The translations under genes and the position numbers were made by a program. From NCBI GenBank assembly GCA_030638325.1, contig DAOWEV010000139.1, positions 1 through 19,410 on the forward strand: DNA of 19,410 nucleotides, written 5' to 3'. Below are positions 1 to 8,424 of the stretch, in pieces; the stretch's first letter is position 1, and the number at the start of each line of letters is the position of its first letter. The notes under the pieces are model-generated. The model ran no database searches, was not told where the DNA came from, and saw only the letters and a program-made list of their open reading frames with translations. Source of the DNA: Bacteroidales bacterium. Lineage in GTDB: Bacteria > Bacteroidota > Bacteroidia > Bacteroidales > JAGOPY01.

Positions 1-81
1 ATTATCTTTTTTGGTTGATGTTTGATCGCAAGCGAATATAAGAAAAGCTATCGCTAAGAAACCGAGGTATTTTATTTTCAT
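1..81 (-). CDS. Lipoprotein, N-terminal fragment (gene runs off the window)
   Basis: An ATG on the minus strand at 81-79 opens 27 codons that stay in frame to the window edge. They encode MKIKYLGFLAIAF, then LIFAC and DQTSTKKDN: a basic start, a hydrophobic core and a lipobox-like LIFAC with Cys at about residue 18. This is a textbook type II signal peptide for a lipid-anchored envelope protein. The start lies 25 bp downstream of the C25 peptidase stop and on the same strand, so the two genes are probably co-transcribed. No ribosome binding site is obvious, which is common in Bacteroidota. Only the leader is visible, so no function can be given. The signal-peptide reading is an inference from a very short stretch. 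Confidence 0.6.
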   Translation of the reverse strand, partial: MKIKYLGFLAIAFLIFACDQTSTKKDN

Positions 82-106
82 ACGTTTACAATTTTTACTT
101 ATTTGA

Positions 107-3100
107 TCAGTTGACTAATATTTTTGCCACTTCAACTATTTTATTGCTCTGTATCTTAATTAAATATATTCCCCTGGCAACCGGGCCAAGATTAATTTGT
201 TTTGAAGGTTTCTCACTTTTACCTGGCATATTTTCCTGAAAGATCTTTTGTCCTTGCAGATTAAAAATTTCAACAGAAAAATTTCCTGTTATCCCGGGAT
301 TAACAACAACGTTAAATATCCCATTATTGGGATTCGGATAAATGGAGAAATAATCAGCTTCTGTTATGATCTCTTCTATAGAGCTGACAACGGATACGGA
401 TGGGAATGCAATATAATCAATCCAAACACAATCAGTTGAATCGTTGAGAACCCTCAATTCCTTATAGTATTCCCATTTGAAAGTATGAATTCCGGCAGAA
501 ACAGGAAATACTTCTTTACTCCAGTCGATATTTCCGCACCAATAGTCCTGCAAAACACTATCGATATAAAAAACCAGGTAATTCATTGATAAGGATTCGT
601 ATGATGTTTTTTTATAAAAACTAATATATCCATCTTGTAATACATCCAGTTCAAGCTCAATAATTGATTTTTCGCCTGGTAACAACATTCCTGACCTTGC
701 ACAATACCGGCCATCATATGCATTTACCGAATCAATGGTCCATTCCGAAACACCCATATTCAAATTCCATGGATAAAGTGTAAAATCGGCTGTTTCAAAA
801 TTCTCAAGTGAATCGATCACCTGTAACTGAAACGATCCAGCAGTAGCATAGCCATCAGCATTCATTTCAAGTATAAAGTTCAACAATGTGCCAATTGGGT
901 TTTCACTATTATACCCTGCATAACTTAACAAGGTATCCTGACAGGCATTAAGTTGGGTTATGCTGTCCTGAAAATCATACATAAAAACTAAAGTGGATGA
1001 GAGTAAAGCTTCTAAATCATGAACTCCGGCACCGCCATTGTTTTGGATCTTAACAAAAATACTTGCAGAGTCGTCTGGTCTTATTGTAGGGTAATTGCCA
1101 CATTGTACCTTAATATCTGTGATTTCAATTTCAGGGGCATAAGCAATAAAATCGAGCGTTGTGTTTCTTTGGGATGCACTGTCGGTTATTATCGCATCAA
1201 ACTCAAAAGAATATTTATCAGGAACATAACAATTTACATCAAAATTAAAGGCATTTACTTTTGTAACACTTTCACCCGGAGGGATTGTTCCGACTGAATC
1301 ACTGTCAATATTCAAAACTATATAATCATCATCTTCAAAAAACCGGATAGCTATATTAGATGCAGTGTCTATACCAATATTTTTTAAAGTTATTGAAACA
1401 TCGGCATTCTCACAATAAGCAATTATTGAATCTCCATTGGCATCCACCGAATAGTTATCTAAGAAAACGACTGCACCTTCAGGTTCGCCAACCTTTAAAG
1501 TATCAGTGGCAAAGATCTTATTATGAGCTGTTGCTGTAACAATTACCGGTTGGGCTGAAAGAGGTGACGGAATACATGAAAAGTTCCCGGAATTATCAGT
1601 TACACCTGTCATAAAAACATCTTCACCATTGGATAAACAGATATTTACCCGGGGTTCGCCGGTACTGATCACAATAGTTTGCAAATTGCCCAAGGGAATA
1701 GAATCGGGACAAGCTAAATTAAGTGTTGACGGATCACCTGTTAATACATCCAGTTCAGTATCCCCCAGGGTGTTCAAACCAAATTGTAACCACCTGTAAG
1801 CACCATCGCAGGAAGATGGACCGATGTAATGAATTTTAGTTGTGGTCGCAACAGCCCCAAGTTTATATTTATTGTCAAATGGCTGACCCCTGAATAAACT
1901 TTTGAAAAAGTTAGCAGAGTACAGGAAAGAAGGTCCCAGATTATTCGTTGGATCAGTTATGCCAAGCCCTTCTCTGGAACATCCATGATAAGCAACAGCG
2001 CCACCATTCTGATATCTTAAAAATGCTTCACTAAGGCAGGAATCATACAGATCAGGATAGCCGGTCATTATGTCATAAAAAATAATATCATCAAAAGCAT
2101 TTGTCATGCAGGCAATAGTAACAATAATTCCTTGTTGATCAATATTATTTAGTTCATATACATCATCAATAGTAAAGAAAGGAGCATTTCCTGATTTCCA
2201 TTCCTGTGGATAACCGTGTGATGTCATAAACAGAAAATTATAGCCCTCATTGATCTGACTTTTTACCAGACTATCATTTATAATATATGATGTGCCACTC
2301 GAGTCAATATCATAAAAGCTATGATGATTTCCATTCCAGTATGGGTCAACATAATCATCAAAAACCCTTGCGGTTTTCCATGCGGCATCACATTTTCCGC
2401 CCCATGATCCAAAAAGTTCAACACCAAAATTCAACATTTCATTTGCGAAATTGTCAAGCGGGGGATTTTGTTCATAATTCAAAGTCTTATCAACAAATGC
2501 ACTTGTATGCAATATCGTTTTTACGGGGGCTCGTGTAATAAAAACCTCGGGAGCAAGGTCAACGTTGTCCGTTGTTTCCCCAAATATTTTATTTCTATTG
2601 AAATCCCAGTCAAATGCACCATCAAAGCAGGAGTAATATAGATCAGTAGGTATTGTATTATCTCCACCTAGCGCCCATGCATAACATCTTTGTACTGGTA
2701 TTATGTTTATATCGCCGCCTAATAGAACAAATACGGTTCCTTTGTTCAAGTAATAATTGTAAATGCATTGCTTTAGTTTCAACTGCGGCGTAGCGCCCTG
2801 GTAATGAGAATATATATGCTCGGTTGTAACAATCTCAGTCCTGATCCCTTTTTGATTTTTCCAGTCGGCCAGGGGTTGAAAAGCACCTGCCAATGAATCA
2901 CTCGTAATAATTAAATAATTGATATTCGTATTTGCAGAACCCTTATTGTCAATATTTCCAGGGTTTAGGTCTGTTGGGTTTATCACTTCATTTTTTAAAA
3001 TATCATAAAAAGTCCCATCGTCATATCGGTTGGTATTTGAGTTTTCAGGATCCGGATTATAAGAAACCGTGACATGCAGATCTTTCACCAGATAAACACG

Positions 3101-3598
3101 ATTTTGAAGAGGCAAATACATAAAGGGAGACACATCGAAGGTAAAAAACTGATAGCTGCTCATGAATTGGGCAGAAGTGTACAAAACAATATTTTTTGGA
3201 TAAGATTCAGCAGCGTTATATATTTCTTTCAATGGTTTCACCTCTTGCGGTTCAATAGCAATGGGTTTAATTGGAACTAAATGTTGTGTAGGTTTGATCT
3301 TTATGTGCTCAGCAAACAGAACAGTATCATAAGTATATTCTACACTAACAAATTCAGCTCCGTATGGCACTGCAAAATTTACAGGCAGGTATGGCAAAGC
3401 CGGTTCACCCGGCTCTGTTTTCATAAAATATCCGGAGCTAATGAATTCAATTTGTGTAAATTCGTGAGAGGGCTTCAGCACAAAATCATCCTGGTCAAAG
3501 CTGATGGTAAAACTTGAATTTTGTGCCTGCAGGGAATGCAATGCAGAAATTAATAATACGGCTATTAAAAGCTTGATTGATAAGTAATTTGGTTTCAT
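107..3598 (-). CDS. Gingipain-like C25 cysteine peptidase with type IX secretion sorting domain
   Basis: A secreted protein of 1163 aa. Residues 1-25 are a Sec signal peptide (hydrophobic run, cleavage probably after LQAQ). Residues of about 27-200 look like a gingipain-type propeptide/N-terminal region. A caspase-like C25 domain follows from about residue 228 (NYLIITSDSL) to about 600. The catalytic pair is visible: His461 in MTSHGY and Cys497 in TIACMT, 36 residues apart, close to the His-Cys spacing of gingipains. Beta-rich Ig-like or adhesion segments fill the middle. The last ~79 residues (from SIYPNPNNGIF, Tyr1087) form a type A T9SS sorting domain ending GIYLIKIQ...ILVN. The family cleaves proteins outside the cell after export by the Por/T9SS machinery. 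Substrate specificity cannot be read. A lipoprotein gene follows after 25 bp. Its own leader probably contains the heptamer hairpin at 3607-3673. Confidence 0.93.
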   Translation of the reverse strand: MKPNYLSIKLLIAVLLISALHSLQAQNSSFTISFDQDDFVLKPSHEFTQIEFISSGYFMKTEPGEPALPYLPVNFAVPYGAEFVSVEYTYDTVLFAEHIKIKPTQHLVPIKPIAIEPQEVKPLKEIYNAAESYPKNIVLYTSAQFMSSYQFFTFDVSPFMYLPLQNRVYLVKDLHVTVSYNPDPENSNTNRYDDGTFYDILKNEVINPTDLNPGNIDNKGSANTNINYLIITSDSLAGAFQPLADWKNQKGIRTEIVTTEHIYSHYQGATPQLKLKQCIYNYYLNKGTVFVLLGGDINIIPVQRCYAWALGGDNTIPTDLYYSCFDGAFDWDFNRNKIFGETTDNVDLAPEVFITRAPVKTILHTSAFVDKTLNYEQNPPLDNFANEMLNFGVELFGSWGGKCDAAWKTARVFDDYVDPYWNGNHHSFYDIDSSGTSYIINDSLVKSQINEGYNFLFMTSHGYPQEWKSGNAPFFTIDDVYELNNIDQQGIIVTIACMTNAFDDIIFYDIMTGYPDLYDSCLSEAFLRYQNGGAVAYHGCSREGLGITDPTNNLGPSFLYSANFFKSLFRGQPFDNKYKLGAVATTTKIHYIGPSSCDGAYRWLQFGLNTLGDTELDVLTGDPSTLNLACPDSIPLGNLQTIVISTGEPRVNICLSNGEDVFMTGVTDNSGNFSCIPSPLSAQPVIVTATAHNKIFATDTLKVGEPEGAVVFLDNYSVDANGDSIIAYCENADVSITLKNIGIDTASNIAIRFFEDDDYIVLNIDSDSVGTIPPGESVTKVNAFNFDVNCYVPDKYSFEFDAIITDSASQRNTTLDFIAYAPEIEITDIKVQCGNYPTIRPDDSASIFVKIQNNGGAGVHDLEALLSSTLVFMYDFQDSITQLNACQDTLLSYAGYNSENPIGTLLNFILEMNADGYATAGSFQLQVIDSLENFETADFTLYPWNLNMGVSEWTIDSVNAYDGRYCARSGMLLPGEKSIIELELDVLQDGYISFYKKTSYESLSMNYLVFYIDSVLQDYWCGNIDWSKEVFPVSAGIHTFKWEYYKELRVLNDSTDCVWIDYIAFPSVSVVSSIEEIITEADYFSIYPNPNNGIFNVVVNPGITGNFSVEIFNLQGQKIFQENMPGKSEKPSKQINLGPVARGIYLIKIQSNKIVEVAKILVN

Positions 3599-3606
3599 AT
3601 TTGAAT

Positions 3607-3673
3607 AATTAGGAATTAGGAATTAGGAATTACGAATTACGGGTTTGTTCGCAATTCGTAACTCGTAACTTGT
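3607..3673. repeat. Heptamer repeat hairpin, AATTAGG/AATTACG family
   Basis: Five in-register 7-bp units (AATTAGG three times, AATTACG twice) span 3607-3641. After an 11-bp loop, three complementary units (AATTCGT, AACTCGT, AACTTGT) span 3653-3673. The two arms can pair around ACGAATTACG / CGTAACTCGT. It lies 9 bp upstream of the C25 peptidase start and would sit in that gene's leader transcript. It belongs to the set of iterated short repeats seen throughout this window. Confidence 0.85.
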
Positions 3674-3698
3674 AAGGGTTACGTTTCATTACAATGGG

Positions 3699-3729
3699 TA
3701 AAGATAATAATATCAATCTGGAAAGTCAA
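3699..3729 (-). promoter_or_regulatory. Candidate promoter of the C25 peptidase gene
   Basis: On the minus strand a TTG (in CTTGAC, 3729-3727) is followed after 20 bp by TATCTTTA (3706-3699). This matches the Bacteroidota -33 TTG / -7 TAnnTTTG pattern with one mismatch in the last base. Transcription would begin near 3692, giving a leader of about 95 nt that includes the heptamer hairpin. Inferred from consensus only. Confidence 0.45.
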
Positions 3730-3842
3730 GGATAGAAGCATAATTTCAGATGTTTACCGGATACTCTTTACTGCAGATTATAGATTGCCGGCAAATTTTC
3801 TTACAGATTCATGGATTAGCTCAAAACAAATAAGAAAAAATG

Positions 3843-3850
3843 TATCTTTG
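3843..3850 (+). promoter_or_regulatory. Candidate -7 box for thrS
   Basis: TATCTTTG is a perfect TAnnTTTG box, followed by CACCC, 33 bp upstream of the thrS ATG. I see no good TTG at the -33 position. A strong AGGAGG ribosome binding site at 3868-3873 sits 9 nt before the ATG and fixes the thrS start at 3883. Confidence 0.55.
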
Positions 3851-3882
3851 CACCCAATTTTTTTTGCAGGAGGTATATTTTT

Positions 3883-5822
3883 ATGATCAATATTACATTT
3901 CCGGATAAGACTGTGAGACAGTATGAAGCAGGCGTTACAGGGCTGGACATTGCACGTAGTATAAGCGAAGGACTGGCCAGGAATGTTTTGGCTGCTTCGG
4001 TAAATGGGGAAGTCAGGGATGCTGTACGGCCAATATTTGAAGATGCTGAGGTAAAGTTCTTTACCTGGAATGACAAAGAAGGGAAAGCTACTGTCTGGCA
4101 TTCTGCAGCCCACCTGATGGCGGAAGCTATCGAGCAGTTATATCCCGGTGCGAAGTTTGGGATTGGCCCGGATATAGAGAATGGTTTTTATTACGACATC
4201 GATTTTGGAGATCATTCAATCTCTGATGAAAACCTTCAGGTGATAGAGGAGAGAATGATTCAGCTTGCCAGGGAAAAGCAGCATTTTACAAGAAAAGAAA
4301 TATCCAAAGAAGAAGCCCTGGAATTTTTTAAAAAGAAAGGTGACGAATATAAGCTGGAACTGATCGGTGAATTGGAAGATGGAGATATCACCTTATATGA
4401 ATCCGGTACCTTTACAGATCTTTGCAGGGGCCCGCACCTGCCGGATACATCACCCATCAAAGCCGTAAAACTTCTGAAAGTGGCAGGTGCATACTGGAGA
4501 GGGGATGAGAACCGGAAAATGCTCACCCGTATCTATGGCATAACATTTCCAAAGCAAAAAGAGCTTACCGCATACCTGGAAATGCTTGAGGAAGCTAAAA
4601 AACGCGATCACAGGCTGCTGGGCCGGGAACTCGAAATATTTACATTTTCTCAAATGGTAGGTTCAGGGCTTCCATTGTGGTTGCCCAAGGGTGCAGAGTT
4701 GCGCGAAAGGCTTGAGAACTTCCTGAAAGCCTTGCAGAAAAAAGCCGGTTACCAGCAAGTTATCACACCACATATCGGGAAGGTAGAATTATTTAAACTT
4801 TCAGGACATTTTCAGAAATACGGAAAAGACTCATTCCAACCCATCGACACACCAATAGCAGGAGAACAGTACTTCCTTAAACCAATGAACTGTCCGCATC
4901 ATTGTGAGATCTACAAGAGCACTCCGAAGTCGTACAGGGATCTGCCTTACCGGATCGCTGAATTCGGTACGGTATACCGTTATGAACAAAGCGGGGAGCT
5001 GCATGGCCTGACCAGGGTACGCGGATTCACACAGGATGATGCTCACATTTTCTGCACTCCTGAGCAACTGAAAGACGAATTCAAAGGTGTGATCGACATT
5101 GTAATACAGATCTTTAAAGCCCTGGATTTTACAGATTTTATAACCCAGATATCGTTGCGTGATACCGGGAACAAGGAGAAGTATATAGGCTCTGATGAAA
5201 ACTGGGAAAAGGCTGAAAGGCGATTCTGGAGGTGGCTGAAGAGAGCGGTCTGAACTATATTGTAATCGATGGGGAGGCGGCTTTCTATGGTCCCAAGATG
5301 GATTTCATGGTAAAGGATGCCCTGGGGCGTGAGTGGCAGTTGGGCACCATACAGGTGGATTATAACCTGCCTGACAGGTTTGAACTTGAATACACCGGCA
5401 GTGATAACGAAAAACACAGGCCCATTATGATCCACAGGGCCCCCTTTGGGTCGATGGAACGTTTTGTAGCTGTATTGCTTGAGCACAGCGCCGGCAAATT
5501 CCCCTTATGGTTAACCCCGGAACAGGCTATCATATTACCAATCAGTGAAAAATATCAAAATTATGCCGAAAAAGTTTTAAATTTGCTGCAAAATTCGGAT
5601 ATTCGCGCCCTCATTGATGAACGCAGCGAGAAAACGGGCCGGAAGATCCGGGATGCCGAGTTGAAAAAGACACCATACATGTTGATAGTAGGGGAGAGGG
5701 AAGAAAATGAAGAGACGGTATCGGTTCGGAAGCAGGGCCAGGGCGATGTCGGAACATTCACCGTGCCGGAGTTTGTTGAGATGATCAGGAAAGAAATTGG
5801 CAAGATGTTTGATAATGGTTAA
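3883..5822 (+). CDS. thrS: Threonyl-tRNA synthetase, interrupted by a single-base frameshift
   Basis: Charges tRNA-Thr with threonine in the cytoplasm. Read 3883-5220 in one frame and 5221-5822 in the -1 frame, it gives about 646 aa, the normal length. Domains: TGS (1-60); editing domain with His73, His77, Asp179, Cys181 and His185, which match the E. coli editing ligands nearly one for one; class II catalytic core with zinc ligands Cys337 (MNCPHH) and His388 (DDAHIF), motif 2 (TVYRYEQSGELHGLTRVRGF) and motif 3 (IMIHRAPFGSMERF); C-terminal anticodon-binding domain. The break is after GCT GAA AGG at 5220. The expected continuation is AGG-GCG-ATT-CTG-GAG (AILEVAEESGLNYI), but one G is missing, and the original frame stops at 5253. 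The third zinc ligand (IMIHRA) lies past the break, so an unrepaired product would be inactive. The gene heads the thrS-infC-rpmI-rplT cluster. Because it is normally essential, a sequencing or assembly error is the simplest explanation. Confidence 0.93.
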
Positions 5823-5835
5823 AGAGTGACAATAA

Positions 5836-5877
5836 TTTACGGTTTACAATTTACGTTTTACAATTTACAGTTTACAA
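5836..5877. repeat. Heptamer tandem repeat, TTTACRR family
   Basis: Six in-register 7-bp units starting TTTAC (TTTACGG, TTTACAA, TTTACGT, TTTACAA, TTTACAG, TTTACAA) fill most of the gap between thrS and infC, beginning 13 bp after the thrS stop. There is no complementary arm. The same family recurs at 11934-11968. Confidence 0.88.
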
Positions 5878-5892
5878 TTTATAAATAAATAA

Positions 5893-5898
5893 GGGAGG
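5893..5898 (+). promoter_or_regulatory. Ribosome binding site that selects the AUA start of infC
   Basis: GGGAGG at 5893-5898 is followed by a 7-nt spacer and then ATA-GCA-AAA-TCA. No ATG, GTG or TTG lies in frame between the stop TAA at 5882-5884 and the GTG at 6005, so this strong site points to ATA (5906-5908) as the initiator. Confidence 0.75.
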
Positions 5899-5905
5899 AC
5901 ACGTT

Positions 5906-6466
5906 ATAGCAAAATCATTTCATCCCCGTAGACATTTTGTCAGGAGGAGCTTTAAAAGGAAAGAAGAGCCTTTTAAGATCAATGAAAAAATCACTGCACC
6001 TGTTGTGAGGGTTGTTGGTGAAAACATTGAAAGCGGAATCTTTAACTTGAAAGAGGCCATTCAAATTGCTGACGACGAGGGGCTGGATCTGGTGGAAATA
6101 TCTCCAACAGCCAACCCTCCGGTCTGCAAGGTCATCGATTACAAAAAATTCCTTTACGAACGAAAGAAGAAACAAAAAGAGATCAAAGCAAAAACGGCGA
6201 AGGTAGTGGTCAAAGAGATCCGTCTGGGTCCCAACATCGATGACCATGATTTCAATTTCAAGCTGAAACATGCAATGAAATTCTTGCAGGATGGGGCAAA
6301 GGTAAAGGTGGATGTGTTTTTTAAGGGGAGGAGCATCATATATAAGGAAAAGGGTGAGATCGTGCTCCTGAGGTTTGCCCAGGAACTGGAAGAATATGGT
6401 AAAGTTGAGATGCTCCCCAAGATGGAAGGCAAACGAATGATTATGATGATCGCCCCGAAGAAATAG
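5906..6466 (+). CDS. infC: Translation initiation factor IF-3, rare AUA start codon
   Basis: Binds the 30S subunit, keeps it from joining 50S too early and checks the start codon and initiator tRNA. From the ATA at 5906 the protein is 186 aa: a basic N-terminal tail (AKSFHPRRHFVRRSFKRK), the IF3-N domain (FKINEKITAPVVRVVGENI ... LDLVEISPTANPPVCKVIDY), a lysine-rich linker helix (about residues 85-105) and the IF3-C domain (KEIRLGPNIDDHDFNFK ... FFKGRSI ... MEGKRMIMMIAPKK). Starting at the first canonical codon (GTG 6005) would remove 33 residues, including conserved FKINEKI, so it is rejected. E. coli infC uses AUU and is repressed by its own product through that codon. An AUA here suggests the same autocontrol. 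It follows thrS and precedes rpmI, the conserved order. Confidence 0.92.
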   Translation: MAKSFHPRRHFVRRSFKRKEEPFKINEKITAPVVRVVGENIESGIFNLKEAIQIADDEGLDLVEISPTANPPVCKVIDYKKFLYERKKKQKEIKAKTAKVVVKEIRLGPNIDDHDFNFKLKHAMKFLQDGAKVKVDVFFKGRSIIYKEKGEIVLLRFAQELEEYGKVEMLPKMEGKRMIMMIAPKK

Positions 6467-6564
6467 TTTTCAGAGATTGTTTAAATTTTTTCTCTGCAGT
6501 ATCTGCGTAACTTATAAGTAAATCTGCGGGAAACTACATATAAATAAATAGTAAATTTAGAAAA

Positions 6565-6753
6565 ATGCCAAAGATGAAAACGAAATCCGGTGCAAAAAAA
6601 AGGTTTTCCCTTACCGGATCCGGAAAATTGAAGCGTAAACAAGCTTACAAGAGTCACATTCTTACAAAAAAGTCAAAGAAGCGGAAACGTAACCTTGGCT
6701 ATTTCACTACCGTCAGCAAGGCTGATACAAAGAATGTGAAAAAAATGATCTAA
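6565..6753 (+). CDS. rpmI: 50S ribosomal protein L35
   Basis: A 62-aa, very basic protein (MPKMKTKSGAKKRF ... GSGKLKRKQAYKSHILTKKSKKRKRNL) with the standard L35 opening and its K/R-rich core. The family length is about 65 aa. It is part of the large ribosomal subunit. It lies 98 bp after infC and 78 bp before rplT. The ATG at 6565 has no clear Shine-Dalgarno sequence. The 98-bp leader holds spaced copies of a TCTGCG word (near 6493, 6501 and 6523), which may be a decayed short repeat. In other bacteria the rpmI-rplT messenger is repressed by L20. I cannot show an L20 site here. Confidence 0.96.
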   Translation: MPKMKTKSGAKKRFSLTGSGKLKRKQAYKSHILTKKSKKRKRNLGYFTTVSKADTKNVKKMI

Positions 6754-6776
6754 TTAAATGAAGTTTAACTTACTGT

Positions 6777-6807
6777 CAGCACCAAAGATCCCCATATGGG
6801 GGCGCTG
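6777..6807 (+). promoter_or_regulatory. Hairpin in the rpmI-rplT spacer
   Basis: A perfect CCCCATATGGGG palindrome (6790-6801) is enclosed by an outer CAGC/GCTG pair (6777-6780, 6804-6807) and followed by an A-rich stretch and the rplT ribosome binding site (AAGGAGG, about 12 nt before the ATG). It could be a messenger structure that tunes rplT translation or RNA processing. There is no T-run, so it is not a terminator. The role is inferred. Confidence 0.4.
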
Positions 6808-6831
6808 AAGTAAAAAAAAGGAGGAATTAAT

Positions 6832-7176
6832 ATGCCACGTTCAGTAAACGTAGTAGCAGCAAAGGCCCGGCGCAAAAAAATCATAAAGCGCACCAGTGGC
6901 CAGTTCGGACGCAGAAAAAACGTCTGGACAGTCGCCAAAAACGCGTACGAAAGAGGATTGCAGTATGCATATCGCGACAGGAGAAACAAGAAAAGGACTT
7001 TCAGGGCCTTATGGATCCAGCGGATCAACGCCGGAGCCCGTGAACACGGGATGTCCTATTCAGTGTTCATGGACAAACTCAGGAAAAATAACATTGATCT
7101 CAGCCGCAAGGTTCTTGCCGACATGGCCATGAACCACCCGGAAGCGTTCAAAGCCATTGTTGATAAAGTAAAATAG
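6832..7176 (+). CDS. rplT: 50S ribosomal protein L20
   Basis: 114 aa, the usual L20 length. It has the family opening MPRSVNVVAAKARRKKIIKRTSGQFGRRKN, given here as its landmarks MPRSVN and KRTSGQFGRRKN, then YAYRDRRNKKRTFRALWIQRINAGAREHG and the C-terminal LSRKVLADMAMNHPEAFKAIV. It is an early assembly protein of the 50S subunit that binds 23S rRNA. In several bacteria it also represses its own messenger. The start at 6832 is set by AAGGAGG about 8-14 nt upstream. It closes the translation cluster and is followed at once by a strong terminator. Confidence 0.97.
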   Translation: MPRSVNVVAAKARRKKIIKRTSGQFGRRKNVWTVAKNAYERGLQYAYRDRRNKKRTFRALWIQRINAGAREHGMSYSVFMDKLRKNNIDLSRKVLADMAMNHPEAFKAIVDKVK

Positions 7177-7198
7177 AATTTTCAAACGATAAAAGAAG

Positions 7199-7226
7199 AG
7201 CCGGCCCTGAAAGCCGGCTTTTTTTT
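7199..7226 (+). terminator. Intrinsic terminator after rplT
   Basis: A 7-bp GC-rich stem AGCCGGC / GCCGGCT (7199-7205, 7213-7219) with a 7-nt loop is followed by eight T residues (7219-7226), 22 bp past the rplT stop. This is the clearest transcription terminator in the window and marks the end of the thrS-infC-rpmI-rplT unit. Confidence 0.92.
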
Positions 7227-7259
7227 AATGCCACACCAGAAATAACAAAGGAAAAATAT

Positions 7260-7267
7260 TATCTTTA
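7260..7267 (+). promoter_or_regulatory. Possible -7 box for the SRPBCC-SRAP pair
   Basis: TATCTTTA differs from TAnnTTTG in the last base only and lies 76 bp upstream of the SRPBCC gene, just after the rplT terminator, where a new promoter is expected. No -33 TTG is seen at the right distance. Confidence 0.3.
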
Positions 7268-7343
7268 TACTCGCATTTACTATCTTATTTCATATATGCT
7301 ATTAATAACTAAATATTCATTCCTTAATTAAAAAAATGAAATC

Positions 7344-8423
7344 ATGAAAGCATTAAAAGTCATTGGAGTGATAATACTCATACTGGTATTGTTATTCCTG
7401 CTCATTGCGGCCTTGCTCCCAAAGCAGTTCCATATTGAACAATCGGCCGTGGTTAACACGCACATTATGTGTCCTTTCAACCAGGTGAACAATTTGCAAC
7501 ATTGGGAAAACTGGTCGCCATTTGATGATGATGTTCCTGATATGGAGCACGTTTATGAGGGCCCTGTCAGCGGGGTTGGAGCGGTCTACAAATGGAATAG
7601 TGAAAAAGGAGGGACAGGCTCCATGATCATCATTGAAAGTGATCCTTTTGAAACAATTGTGATGGAGCTTTATTTCGCGGACAAGGGAAAATCTGACACC
7701 TATTTTGCCTTTGAGGAGATGGAAGAAAATAAAACCAGGGTCACCTGGGGGTATGACGACGAAGCAAGCTATCCTTTCGAACGGGTAATTTATGCCCTCA
7801 TGAAAAGTCATTTAAACAGTTTGTATGCCAAAGGACTGGCCAGCATCAAGGAGCATTGCGAGGCCATGAAGATGAGTCCCAAAAACCTTCCGCTTGTCTG
7901 CAATATGAAACACCCGGATAAGTCAGAGAATGTGAAGATGTCAAAAAAAGACAAGGCAACACCGCATTTGTACGTGTTGGAATTGAATAACAGGATCATT
8001 GCATACATCGCTGATTCCGGATCTTTTGCAGAGATAAAAGATAAAATGGAAAAGAATTTCACCGCCCTTGAAAAATTTATTCTGGAGAATGAAATCGAGG
8101 ATTATGGGAATCCGTTTGCTATATGGAACAGCTGGGATGAAGAAAATATGACTGCAAGCTTTGATTGTGGTATTTCCGTCAGGCAAATGGTTGAAGGTAC
8201 AGACCTTATCAAACTGAGGGAAACACCTGAAACGACAGTAGTGGCAGGTATTCATTACGGTCCGTATGACCAGTCGGAATATATGTATAATGCCATTCAG
8301 GAATACATCAAGAAAAACAATCTTGAAGAGGCCGGTGGCCCGATAGAATTATACGTCACAGACCCCTCTCAGGAACCCGATTCGGCTAAATGGGAAACGG
8401 CGATTCTATGGCCGGTCAAGTGA
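7344..8423 (+). CDS. Membrane-anchored SRPBCC / GyrI-like two-domain protein
   Basis: 359 aa. Residues 5-27 form one strongly hydrophobic helix (VIGVIILILVLLFLLIAALL), probably an inner-membrane anchor. Residues of about 30-175 look like an SRPBCC (START/Bet v1-like) ligand-binding fold (NNLQHWENWSPFDD, GPVSGVGAVYKW, TRVTWGYDDEASYPFERV). The C-terminal half (about 200-359) resembles a GyrI-like/AraC effector-binding domain, with the typical VVAGIHYGPYDQ and PIELYVTDP signatures. Proteins with this architecture are common in Bacteroidota and generally lack a proven role. GyrI-like domains bind small molecules, and the founding member is an SOS-linked DNA gyrase inhibitor. The stop is separated by 1 nt from the ATG of the SRAP gene, so the two are probably translated together. 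An upstream ATG at 7336 opens only three codons. Confidence 0.88.
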   Translation: MKALKVIGVIILILVLLFLLIAALLPKQFHIEQSAVVNTHIMCPFNQVNNLQHWENWSPFDDDVPDMEHVYEGPVSGVGAVYKWNSEKGGTGSMIIIESDPFETIVMELYFADKGKSDTYFAFEEMEENKTRVTWGYDDEASYPFERVIYALMKSHLNSLYAKGLASIKEHCEAMKMSPKNLPLVCNMKHPDKSENVKMSKKDKATPHLYVLELNNRIIAYIADSGSFAEIKDKMEKNFTALEKFILENEIEDYGNPFAIWNSWDEENMTASFDCGISVRQMVEGTDLIKLRETPETTVVAGIHYGPYDQSEYMYNAIQEYIKKNNLEEAGGPIELYVTDPSQEPDSAKWETAILWPVK

Positions 8424-8424
8424 G

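Noticed and set aside
5211..5260. Programmed -1 ribosomal frameshift in thrS
   Set aside because: There is no X-XXY-YYZ slippery heptamer at the join and no obvious stimulatory structure. ThrRS is not known to use recoding.
5043..5486. 147-codon minus-strand frame across the thrS frameshift
   Set aside because: It is antisense to conserved ThrRS sequence on both sides of the frameshift and has no family features.
6005..6466. infC starting at GTG 6005
   Set aside because: It removes 33 residues including conserved IF3-N sequence and has no ribosome binding site, while GGGAGG is placed correctly for ATA at 5906.
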